From contig JAIRMW010000038.1 in the NCBI GenBank assembly GCA_031258415.1, positions 1 through 38,070 on the forward strand: a DNA stretch of 38,070 nt. The letters run 5' to 3'. Below the pieces are notes generated by a model. It made no database searches. It was not told the origin of the DNA and saw only the letters and a program-made list of their open reading frames with translations. Both the position numbers and the translations under genes were made by a program. Positions 16,852 to 24,813 of the stretch are shown in pieces. The stretch comes from Prevotellaceae bacterium. Its GTDB lineage: Bacteria; Bacteroidota; Bacteroidia; Bacteroidales; UBA932. Every line of letters starts with the position of its first letter. Position 1 is the stretch's first letter.

Positions 16852-18507
16852 TTATTTTGGCAACTGGTACAAAAAGCGTTTGATGCTCTTTTTCGGCGTT
16901 TTCTCAAATTCCTCCGGACGGATTTTGACGGACGCCAGTTGCGAATAGGCCGGCAATTCTTCGTTGACCTTCACCCGTATGTCTTCCATCAGCTGGTGCA
17001 GTTCCTGATCGCGGATGCCGTCGGTTTCGGCGGCGGCGTGGTCGGGGAAAATCAACGCTACCAGCTTGCCGTCCTGCTCCAGTACCAGCGATTCGACGAC
17101 ATAGGGTTTGTTGTTGATGTAGTCTTCGATTTCTTCCGGGTAGATATTCTGTCCGGAAGGACCCAATATCATGCTTTTACAGCGTCCGCGAATGTAGAGG
17201 TAGCCGTCCCTGTCCATGACGCCGACGTCGCCGGTACGCAGCCAGCCGTCGTCGGTCAGGGCTTCGCGCGTGGCGGCCTCGTTGTGGTAGTAGCCGATAA
17301 ACACGTTGTCGCCCCGTACCAGTATTTCGCCGGCGATGGTAGCCGGATCGGGCGAATCGACTTTCACTTCCATGCGCGGCGTAGCTTTGCCGCACGAGTA
17401 CAGCGGCGTTTTGCTGTAGTCTTCATACGTGATAATCGGCCCGCATTCCGTCATGCCATAGCCGACGGTGTAGCGGAAGCCGATTTGTTTGAAAAACATT
17501 TCGGCTTCGCGGTTAAACGCCGCGCCGCCGATAATCACTTCGACAAACTGGTTTCCGAACACGTTGTTAAGCGCCGTCAGGAATTTCTTTTTCACCGACT
17601 GCTCAATGATCGGCAACTTCAGCAGCATCTTTACCGACATTTTTTCCAGCAGCGGCTGCAACTGTTTCTTATAAATCTTCTCAATAATCAGCGGCACGGA
17701 TATAATGAGCGTCGGTTTGATTTGCTCAAACGCCTCCATGATGACTTTCGGCGTCGGCATCCGGGTTAGGAAATGCACGTGCATCCCTATGGACGTTTCG
17801 TAAAGAAACTCGAACATCAGGCCATACATGTGCGCCATCGGCAACATCGACACCACCGTCGCCTGATTGTTCAGTTGAGGCAGCGCTTCCTGTGCAAACA
17901 GCAGGTTGGACAACAGACTGCGATAGGGCAGCATGACGCCCTTCGACATCCCCGTTGTCCCCGACGTGTAGTTAATCACGGCCAGCTCGTCAGGTTTGTC
18001 GTGATGATAGGCAATATGCTCCGGTCGGAAGTTTTTCGGGTATTTTTTCCCGAACCGTTCGTTCAACCGCTCCCGCGCAATGCGTAGCGATTCGTCCTTG
18101 CAAAACAGGATCGAGAAATCCAGCAGCGAAATAATGGCGTCCAGATTGGGCATCGCCCGCTCGTTCAGGTTTTCCCATACCAGATCGCCCACAAACAGCA
18201 GCCGTGCGTCCGAATGATTGACGATGTGGTGCACATTGTCCGGTTTGAACTCGTGCAAAATCGGCACCACCACCGCCCCATAGGTTATCGTGGCCATAAA
18301 CGCCACTCCCCAATTCGCTTGGTTGCGCCCGCACAGCGCGATCTTGTCGCCCTTGCGCAGGTTGCACTCCTCGAAAATAATGTGCATCTTCGCAATGCGC
18401 CGCGCCACATCTTTATAATGCAGCGTGGTGCCCTTGTAGTCCGACAGCGCCGGACGATCCCAGTTATCTTTGAAACTCTGCTCAAAACAAGTAATAAAAC
18501 TGTCCAT
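16852..18507 (-). CDS. AMP-dependent long-chain acyl-CoA synthetase/ligase
   Basis: This adenylate-forming enzyme (551 residues) activates a fatty acid as acyl-AMP and then acyl-CoA. The P-loop-like motif YTSGTTGMSKG starts at Tyr180. GYGMTECGPII, the hinge region GWLRTGDVGVMDRDGYLYI and the C-terminal lysine motif KTPKKSIKRFL are all in place. No signal peptide is visible, so it is cytoplasmic or peripheral on the inner membrane. It is the first gene of the ligase-deaminase-peptidase-thiL run; the 96-bp gap upstream holds no obvious TAnnTTTG box. Confidence 0.92.
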   Translation of the reverse strand: MDSFITCFEQSFKDNWDRPALSDYKGTTLHYKDVARRIAKMHIIFEECNLRKGDKIALCGRNQANWGVAFMATITYGAVVVPILHEFKPDNVHHIVNHSDARLLFVGDLVWENLNERAMPNLDAIISLLDFSILFCKDESLRIARERLNERFGKKYPKNFRPEHIAYHHDKPDELAVINYTSGTTGMSKGVMLPYRSLLSNLLFAQEALPQLNNQATVVSMLPMAHMYGLMFEFLYETSIGMHVHFLTRMPTPKVIMEAFEQIKPTLIISVPLIIEKIYKKQLQPLLEKMSVKMLLKLPIIEQSVKKKFLTALNNVFGNQFVEVIIGGAAFNREAEMFFKQIGFRYTVGYGMTECGPIITYEDYSKTPLYSCGKATPRMEVKVDSPDPATIAGEILVRGDNVFIGYYHNEAATREALTDDGWLRTGDVGVMDRDGYLYIRGRCKSMILGPSGQNIYPEEIEDYINNKPYVVESLVLEQDGKLVALIFPDHAAAETDGIRDQELHQLMEDIRVKVNEELPAYSQLASVKIRPEEFEKTPKKSIKRFLYQLPK

Positions 18508-18603
18508 AACGTAGTTAATATGATTAATTGTGTTTACTATTCTTTACTAACATTGACGCCTTCTCTCCGGCTTTATTTTCTTTTCTTTCTTTATCCTTCC
18601 TCA

Positions 18604-20433
18604 TTACTCAAACGTCTGCATTTCGCACAGGCGCTTATACACCCCCTGCTGCGCGATTAATTCCGCATGGGCGCCCTGTTCTACTATTTCCCCTTTTTGC
18701 AATACCACAATCAGGTCGGCATGTTGGATCGTCGACAGGCGGTGAGCGATCACAATCGACGTTCGGTTTTGCATCAGCCTTGCGAGGGCGTCCTGCACCA
18801 GCCGTTCGCTTTCCGTATCGAGCGCCGAGGTGGCTTCGTCGAGGATTAAAATCGGCGGGTTCTTCAGTACCGCGCGGGCGATGGAAATACGCTGGCGCTG
18901 GCCGCCGGAAAGCTTGCAGCCACGGTCGCCTATATTCGAGCGGTAACCGTCGGGCATTTGCATAATAAATTCGTGGGCGTTTGCAATTTTGGCCGCATTG
19001 ATCACGGCTTCCTCCCGCATATTTTCGCTACCAAAGGCAATATTGTTAAATACCGTATCGTTAAAAAGAATGGCCTCCTGCGTTACCACGCCCATCAACC
19101 CGATCAGGTCGTGCGGGTCGTAGTTTTTGATGTTGACGCCGTCGAGCCGGATTTCGCCGTCCGTAACGTCGTAAAAGCGGGGCAGCAAATCGACCATCGT
19201 GGTTTTCCCCGCGCCCGACTGCCCTACAAGGGCTACCATCTGGCCTTTCTTTACGGTCAGGTTGATGTGATGCAGCACCGGCTCGCTTTGGTAGGCAAAA
19301 CATACATCACGGTATTCGATACGGTCGTTAAATGCGCTTACGGCCATCGGGTTTTCGCTTTTCCGAATGGTTACAGGCATGTCGAGAATGCCGAACACCC
19401 GTTCGCCGGAAACCAGCCCACGCTGAATAAGGGCGTAGGCGTGCGCCACCGACCGCGCCGGTTCCAACAGTTGATAGTAGAACAGCCAATAGCCCATAAA
19501 AGCGCCGATAGTCATATCAAGGCGACCGTTTTCAACCATCCAGCCTCCGTAGAAAAAGATGGCCATCCCGACGAAGATGCCGAGAAATTCCGACAGGGGC
19601 GAGGCTAATTCCAGACGGTTGAACGTTTTTTTTGAGATCGCGCGGTGGGCGCTGTTGGTTTCTTCCATCCGGCGGCGCACATACCGTTGGGCATTGAAGG
19701 CTTTCACGATGCGGATGCCGGAAATCGTTTCTTCAAACTGCGAGACAATACGCGCGATTAGCGCCTGCGCTTCGCCGGAACTCCGGCGAAGTTTCCGGCC
19801 GACTTTACTGATAAAATAGAACGACACGGGGAGGGCTAACAGCGTTATCAGGGTTAATTCGGTAGACATGTAAAACAGGACGCATAAATTCCCCACCACT
19901 AATAACGGTTCGCGAAGGATAATGTGAAACGAGCTGGCGACTCCGTTTTGCACTTCGGTTACGTCGTTGGATATGCTGGACAGGATTTCGCCTTTCCGCT
20001 GATTGTTGAAAAAACCGACGTCCAACCGCGTGATTTTTTCATACAACGCGCTGCGTATGCGCTGCATGACCGATGTGCGCATCCCGACTAATATTCGTTG
20101 GGAATAGTATTTGCAAAAATTAGCCAGCAGCGAGGCGACAATCAGGGATACGCATACAAAACCCAACGCTCCTACCACGCCATAGTGGGTTACAAAGGAA
20201 TAGAGATAGTACGAAAACAGCGCTTTGAAATAGTCGATACTAATGGAAAAGGTCGGCCATTCGACTGCGGCGCTTACCGTTTCTTTGCTGAAGATAACAT
20301 CGATCAACGGGATGATAAGGACAAAATTCAGGATGCCGAAAATCAGACCAAGGAGGCTTGTGATTATATATTTGGGCCAGTAGCGGCTATAGGGTTTGGC
20401 AAAGGCCAGTATGCGGAGAAATGTCTTTATCAT
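18604..20433 (-). CDS. ABC exporter, MsbA-like (fused membrane and ATPase domains)
   Basis: The 609-residue half-transporter has an N-terminal six-helix membrane domain (about 1-320) and a C-terminal ATPase with Walker A GQSGAGKT (404-411), signature LSGGQRQR and Walker B ILILDEATSALD. Family members flip lipid A or other lipids and export drugs; substrate cannot be assigned, though lipid is favoured by similarity to MsbA. ATG 20433 (MIKTFLRILAFAKPYSRYW) was chosen. The open frame continues 74 codons upstream, but that part is Arg-rich and overlaps the DUF4834 gene in another frame. It starts 29 bp after that gene. Confidence 0.92.
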   Translation of the reverse strand: MIKTFLRILAFAKPYSRYWPKYIITSLLGLIFGILNFVLIIPLIDVIFSKETVSAAVEWPTFSISIDYFKALFSYYLYSFVTHYGVVGALGFVCVSLIVASLLANFCKYYSQRILVGMRTSVMQRIRSALYEKITRLDVGFFNNQRKGEILSSISNDVTEVQNGVASSFHIILREPLLVVGNLCVLFYMSTELTLITLLALPVSFYFISKVGRKLRRSSGEAQALIARIVSQFEETISGIRIVKAFNAQRYVRRRMEETNSAHRAISKKTFNRLELASPLSEFLGIFVGMAIFFYGGWMVENGRLDMTIGAFMGYWLFYYQLLEPARSVAHAYALIQRGLVSGERVFGILDMPVTIRKSENPMAVSAFNDRIEYRDVCFAYQSEPVLHHINLTVKKGQMVALVGQSGAGKTTMVDLLPRFYDVTDGEIRLDGVNIKNYDPHDLIGLMGVVTQEAILFNDTVFNNIAFGSENMREEAVINAAKIANAHEFIMQMPDGYRSNIGDRGCKLSGGQRQRISIARAVLKNPPILILDEATSALDTESERLVQDALARLMQNRTSIVIAHRLSTIQHADLIVVLQKGEIVEQGAHAELIAQQGVYKRLCEMQTFE

Positions 20434-20462
20434 AATGTACGATTGGTGGGTTAGGCATCGCG

Positions 20463-20693
20463 TTAATCGTTTTGTTTTATTTCTTCGTAATCTACGTATT
20501 CGCCTATGGTCTCGTCTACTTTTTTTCGTATCCGGGGCGGTTGCGAGGGGCGGTTGGCTGCGTGGTCGTTGCCGGACAGGTAGTCTTCCATCCGCTTGCG
20601 GGCGCGGCGCATCATCCAGCCGAAGACGAGCCGAGGAAGACCCGGCATCAGCCACAGCGCTATCATGATTAGGAGTACAACTAACAGTTCCAT
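20463..20693 (-). CDS. small membrane protein, DUF4834-like
   Basis: The 76-residue product has an N-terminal transmembrane helix (LLVVLLIMIALWLMPGLPRL), the basic segment FGWMMRRARKRME and an acidic tail ending in IGEYVDYEEIKQND. This pattern matches DUF4834, a short Bacteroidota family often placed beside an ABC exporter, as here. The function is unknown. It lies one base after the upstream 775-residue gene and 29 bp before the exporter, so the three form an operon. Confidence 0.8.
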   Translation of the reverse strand: MELLVVLLIMIALWLMPGLPRLVFGWMMRRARKRMEDYLSGNDHAANRPSQPPRIRKKVDETIGEYVDYEEIKQND

Positions 20694-20694
20694 A

Positions 20695-23022
20695 TTATTC
20701 TTCTTTTACGGCTCCGGTGTTCATATCTATCGTAACGGTTCGGCCGGCGGTGGTGGTGAGCGTCAGCGCCGGCGGTTGTTGCCGGACGACGACCGGCGTA
20801 TTCGGTCGGACGACGACCGGCTGTTTCGGCGTCAGGCGGATATTCCCCCGTCGGTCGAGGAAGCAGGTTGCCTTTTCGTCGCATACCATAATGTAATCGC
20901 GGCTGCCTGCCCGGAAGAAGGCCGGCGCACGGGTGAGCGCCGCCGGCGCCGTATACGTTTGCCAGCCTTCTACGGCCAGCCCCTTTTTGTCGTACGCCCG
21001 GACGGCTCTATTGGCAAAGCCGATAAATACCCGATACTCGCGGTCTTTATTATAATCGAATACCGCCAGATAGCGTGCCGGCGAGGGCAGCGCCAGCGGG
21101 TACAGGGCTACCGGATTGCCGTTGCGGTCTATCAGGTAGATTTTGCCGGCGGTAATAAACAGCATCTGTAGTTTCCCGTTTTTATAAAAGTCTATTTGGT
21201 ATACCGAGTCCTGAATAGCGCCGTCGATTTTTTGCGACCATAGCGTTTTACCCTTCTCGTCGGACAGGGCGATGACCTGATCGCCGTCTTGCGTCAGGTA
21301 CTCGGTCGCTTTTGTAGTATGATTGACGACCGGGAATTTCCGAAGGGCGGCGGCGGGGGAGGCTGTCGCCGGTGCGGGCGTAGCGGAGGGCGACGGCGTA
21401 GCGACGGGCGGCGGCGGTTTGGGTTTGCTTTTCGTATCGTAGACGGAAAAGAAAGTGGCATACAGTTTATCGCCCGACGGGCGCATTTGCAGCCCGGCGA
21501 CCTTGAAGCGGTCGTTTTGCAGGGCTTGCGCCCACCGGTTTTGCAGCGACGGATGGAGGAACGCGAGAATCTCGGCGTTGTAGGTCGCATTGGGATGCAC
21601 GAACAGCGACAGCAGCCCGCTGCTGCAATACGGCGACGCCGGAGAGTCCTGCAAATACTTCTTGAGCGGCGTATATTTTTGATGGAACGAGGCCAGCAAC
21701 TCCTTGTTGCCGCCGAAAATAACCCAGTTGTCTTTGACCGTAAAATAGCTGTCGTCCGTGTTAAACAGCTCGCCAAACAGTCCCGGCAGCAGTCCTTTGG
21801 CCGGATTATAATACAATCCGTCCGGGCTTTTCGGATCGACTTTCCATGGCATTCGCCGGTCGGCGGCAATGCCTTTCAGCTGTTCCAGCACAAACGTCGG
21901 GTTGGCGGTTTTAATCATACTCAACCAGCCGCCGTGTTCGTCGGGGATGCAGGCCAAGCCGATTTCCTTCACGAATAGCGACGAAAACAGGTCGTTGACG
22001 TTCTGGCTATACGCTTCGCCAAGCGTAATCAGGTTGTTCCGGTAGGGCGTCAGCATTTTATGCCGGTCTAAAAAATACTTGTAGCCGTTGAGAAAGCGGT
22101 CGACGTCGGCAAAACCGACATTCAGGGCGATCGCGGCGGTTTCGGGCAAAAGCGACCACAGCGTATTCTCGCCGCCATGCTGCGCCAGCAGCAGCGCCAG
22201 ATAGGTATTGTCGGTAAACGAGGGGAAAACAAATCCGTTCAAATGAATGACCTGCGGCGTTATTTCGCCGTCGAGGGCGGTCCAGTCGGCCAGATAAGGA
22301 ATGACGGGCATATAGTTGCGCCAGTAGGCGCTCCCGACGGACGTGAAAAAGGCGTTCATCGCCCGGTGATTGACAAAGAAACGGACGTCGGTGTAGGCGC
22401 CCGAGGTTTTTACAATGTCTTGAAATGACTCATTGTCGCGGAGCGAGGTATTACTGTGGACGTGGCGCACCGCGTTTTGCAGCAGCAACTGCGAATCGCT
22501 GAACAGCGCCAGCCGGTCGACCAGCGCCGCGTACAGCAGGGCGTCGCCCCGCCCGATGGTAGCGATAAAAGTCCCGTGGTACGACTGCTCCGACACCGGG
22601 CGCCCGCCTGTGTGCAGCAGCCGCTCCCATTTTTCATTCGCCCCGACCGGCGGCATCGCAAAGGCGTATAACGACGCCGTACTGTTTTTCCCTTTCGGGT
22701 GTACCGAACAAACCAGATCGGATTGCAGCGCTTCTCCGGCGGCGCTGTTGCCCTGAGCCTCCGCTTTAACATCCTGCAACCACTGCAAAAAAAGATGGTC
22801 GGTCGATACAAACCCCTGCCATCCTGAGGCGGGATTGGCAAAGGCGTCATGGAACAGGGAGGCCTGCTCGAAATAGCACAGGTAGAGCACGTCTAACGGT
22901 ACCGCCCGAATAATATCTACCCGGGGCGTATGCTGACGCCACTGCGACCGTAACAGCCAGAAGGCTCCGAACAGTACGGCACAGCTCAATACAACACTTA
23001 TAATCCAACGTTTCCTCCTCAT
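20695..23022 (-). CDS. membrane-anchored envelope protein, DUF3352-like with PQQ-type C-terminus
   Basis: This 775-residue protein has an N-terminal membrane anchor (about 7-25), a large region (about 35-545) without recognised motifs that resembles DUF3352-type proteins, and a Pro/Ala/Ser linker (about 547-575, PPPPVATPSPSATPAPA). The C-terminal 200 residues have propeller-like repeats (DGDQVIALSDEKGKTLWSQ, then IYLIDRNGNPVALYPL). It is probably periplasmic and attached to the inner membrane. It is first in an operon with DUF4834 and the ABC exporter. I do not know its function, and the DUF3352 assignment is tentative. Confidence 0.7.
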   Translation of the reverse strand: MRRKRWIISVVLSCAVLFGAFWLLRSQWRQHTPRVDIIRAVPLDVLYLCYFEQASLFHDAFANPASGWQGFVSTDHLFLQWLQDVKAEAQGNSAAGEALQSDLVCSVHPKGKNSTASLYAFAMPPVGANEKWERLLHTGGRPVSEQSYHGTFIATIGRGDALLYAALVDRLALFSDSQLLLQNAVRHVHSNTSLRDNESFQDIVKTSGAYTDVRFFVNHRAMNAFFTSVGSAYWRNYMPVIPYLADWTALDGEITPQVIHLNGFVFPSFTDNTYLALLLAQHGGENTLWSLLPETAAIALNVGFADVDRFLNGYKYFLDRHKMLTPYRNNLITLGEAYSQNVNDLFSSLFVKEIGLACIPDEHGGWLSMIKTANPTFVLEQLKGIAADRRMPWKVDPKSPDGLYYNPAKGLLPGLFGELFNTDDSYFTVKDNWVIFGGNKELLASFHQKYTPLKKYLQDSPASPYCSSGLLSLFVHPNATYNAEILAFLHPSLQNRWAQALQNDRFKVAGLQMRPSGDKLYATFFSVYDTKSKPKPPPPVATPSPSATPAPATASPAAALRKFPVVNHTTKATEYLTQDGDQVIALSDEKGKTLWSQKIDGAIQDSVYQIDFYKNGKLQMLFITAGKIYLIDRNGNPVALYPLALPSPARYLAVFDYNKDREYRVFIGFANRAVRAYDKKGLAVEGWQTYTAPAALTRAPAFFRAGSRDYIMVCDEKATCFLDRRGNIRLTPKQPVVVRPNTPVVVRQQPPALTLTTTAGRTVTIDMNTGAVKEE

Positions 23023-23084
23023 CTATTTATTGAAAAAATCAAGTTGCTTTATTCCTTTTTTGAAAGGCGCAGGCAACAGGACTG

Positions 23085-23092
23085 CAAAGGTA
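23085..23092 (-). promoter_or_regulatory. -7 box for the DUF3352-like/DUF4834/ABC exporter operon
   Basis: TACCTTTG on the minus strand lies about 62 bp before the start at 23022. A weak TGTTT lies near the -33 distance. It is the only match in the gap between the operon and the repeat array. Confidence 0.5.
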
Positions 23093-23153
23093 CTAAATTT
23101 TTATATTTTAAACAGGCGATGGCCGTCGGCGGCAATGACCCGTTGCCGGGAGG

Positions 23154-23412
23154 CTGCAAAGGGTCATTGTAGCCTGCTGCAAGGGGTCATTGCAGCCTGC
23201 TGCAAGGGGTCATTGTAGCCGGCTGCAAGGGGTCATTGCAGCCTGCTGCAAGGGGTCATTGCAGCCGGCTGCAAGGGGTCGTTGCAGGGGGGCTGCAAGG
23301 GGTCGTTGCAGGGGGGCTGCAAGGGGTCATTGCCGGGAGGCTGCAAGGGGTCGTTGCAGGGGGGCTGCAAGGGGCCGTTGCAGGGGGGCTGCAAGGGGCC
23401 GTTGCAGGGGGC
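23154..23412. repeat. tandem array of 23/24-bp GC-rich repeats, about eleven units
   Basis: CTGCAAGG (CTGCAAAG in the first) recurs at 23154, 23177, 23200, 23223, 23246, 23269, 23293, 23317, 23341, 23365 and 23389. The spacing is 23 bp for the first part and 24 bp later. Early units are CTGCAAGGGGTCATTGCAGC-like, and neighbouring units form TTGCAGC-CT-GCTGCAA dyads. Later units change to TCGTTGCAGGGGGG. The array fills the gap between divergent transcription units. There are no unique spacers, so it is not a CRISPR array. Confidence 0.92.
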
Positions 23413-23469
23413 GGTCGTTGTCGTCGCTTCGGGAGGAGGACGATGGCCGGCGTATCCTGAAAAAGCGTT

Positions 23470-23477
23470 ATCTTTGT
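23470..23477 (+). promoter_or_regulatory. -7 box for the flavin-reductase-like lipoprotein gene
   Basis: TATCTTTG fits TAnnTTTG and ends 23 bp before the ATG at 23501. No TTTG is present at the -33 spacing, where the sequence is GC-rich. Confidence 0.45.
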
Positions 23478-23500
23478 TGTAAATTAAATATGTATTACGA

Positions 23501-24121
23501 ATGAAAAAGACATTGCTTATTTTTATTGGTGCTATCGGTATAGCTGCCTGCAATCAGCCCGCGTCGAGCGGATCGGCGGCGGGGACGGAGTCGCCGTTCG
23601 AGGGTTTTGTTTCCATCGCGCCGGGCGAGATCGGGGAGAACCCTTTTACGCGCATTGACGCCGCGTATCTGATTACCGCCGGCGACGGCGACGATTATAA
23701 TACGATGACGGCCGGCTGGGGTAGCTGGGGTATTTTCTTTAGCGAGCCGACGGCTACGTGCCTGCTGCGCGCCAACCGCTATACGCTGGAGTATATCCGG
23801 CGGACGAGGAGCTATACGCTGGCTTTTTTTGACGACGTATGGCGCGAAGAGGTGCTTTATTTCGGGCAGTCTTCCGGGCGTACCGGCGATAAGATGAAGG
23901 CGCATCCGCTTACGGCGGTCGTTACGCCGGCGGGGAATGTGGCGTACCGGGAAGCGTCGCTGATTATGGAGTGCGAACTGGTGCAGCTATCGACCGTCCA
24001 TCCCGACGATTTTTTTCGCGACAGCGACCGGGCTTTCATCGACGGGGGGTACGAGGAGGCGAAGGACTATCATAAATGGGTAGTCGGCAGGATTACGAAT
24101 GTCTGGGTGAAGGCCGACTGA
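23501..24121 (+). CDS. flavin-reductase-like (FMN-binding split-barrel) lipoprotein
   Basis: The 206-residue product has a lipoprotein signal with Cys17 (IGAIGIAAC), then a flavin-reductase-like domain (about 30-200). NTMTAGWGSWGIFF corresponds to the family segment where FMN contacts lie; RANRYTLEYI, YTLAFF and LIMECELVQ follow. This family binds FMN and includes flavoredoxins. Cytoplasmic members are the rule, so export as a lipoprotein is unusual and implies an envelope redox role, which is inferred. It converges with the HAD gene; 32 bp separate their stops. Confidence 0.8.
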   Translation: MKKTLLIFIGAIGIAACNQPASSGSAAGTESPFEGFVSIAPGEIGENPFTRIDAAYLITAGDGDDYNTMTAGWGSWGIFFSEPTATCLLRANRYTLEYIRRTRSYTLAFFDDVWREEVLYFGQSSGRTGDKMKAHPLTAVVTPAGNVAYREASLIMECELVQLSTVHPDDFFRDSDRAFIDGGYEEAKDYHKWVVGRITNVWVKAD

Positions 24122-24153
24122 CGGTCTGATCCGGGGGGGCGGCGCGGGAGGGC

Positions 24154-24813
24154 TTAGAACAGCAGTCGCATCACCGCGTCCGTATCCGAGAAGTCGGCGA
24201 TGGTTTCCGGCGTGTAGGCGCGTACGGCGGCCTCCGGCAGTGTCGTGGTGAGGCCGATGACGCGCATGGCGGCGGCCTGCGCGGCGGCGAGGCCGGACGC
24301 CGAGTCTTCAAAGACGACGCACTGCGCCGGCGGTACGGACAGATCGGCGGCAGCCAGCAGGTAGCACATCGGGTGGGGCTTGCCTTCCGTAATGCGGTCG
24401 GCCGATACGACGACGTCGAACAGTTCGCGCAGGGGGAGCGTGCGGAAGACGATCGCCAGTTTGGCGTCGCCCGAGCTGGTTACTAATCCCATTTTGACGT
24501 TTCTTTGTTTCAATGCACGCAGGAATGGAAATGCGCCGGGAATGGGGATCATGTTCAATTGCAGATCGAAGCGGTGGCTGGCGGCTTCTATTTCCTTCCG
24601 GGTCGATATGGGCAGGTGGGAAAAATGGCGGGCGAGGATGCCGGCCAGCGTTACGCCTTTCACCAGCCGGTCGAGGCGGGGGGTGTCGGGGCAATAGCGC
24701 TCGCCTGTTTGCCGCCAGAAGACGTCGTACTGCGATTCGGTGTCGATGAGCACGCCGTCGAGGTCGAAGAGGACGGCGGCGGGGGCGGGATGTCGTTTCG
24801 TCGTATTATTCAT
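24154..24813 (-). CDS. HAD-superfamily hydrolase, beta-phosphoglucomutase-like
   Basis: This 219-residue protein has the HAD nucleophile motif FDLDGVLIDTE (Asp17), a helical cap domain (about 30-95), motif II LVTSSGD, the motif III lysine in EGKPHPMCYLLAA and motif IV VVFEDSASGLAAA. These place it with the beta-phosphoglucomutase/phosphatase subfamily I. The substrate is unknown; sugar phosphates are the usual family targets. Its start overlaps the end of the helicase gene by 8 bp, so the two are co-transcribed. Confidence 0.9.
   Translation of the reverse strand: MNNTTKRHPAPAAVLFDLDGVLIDTESQYDVFWRQTGERYCPDTPRLDRLVKGVTLAGILARHFSHLPISTRKEIEAASHRFDLQLNMIPIPGAFPFLRALKQRNVKMGLVTSSGDAKLAIVFRTLPLRELFDVVVSADRITEGKPHPMCYLLAAADLSVPPAQCVVFEDSASGLAAAQAAAMRVIGLTTTLPEAAVRAYTPETIADFSDTDAVMRLLF

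Noticed and set aside
23190-23504. Open frames across the 23/24-bp repeats
   Set aside because: Repeat-only translations such as CKGSLQGGCKG and no ribosome-binding context; best explained as non-coding repeats.
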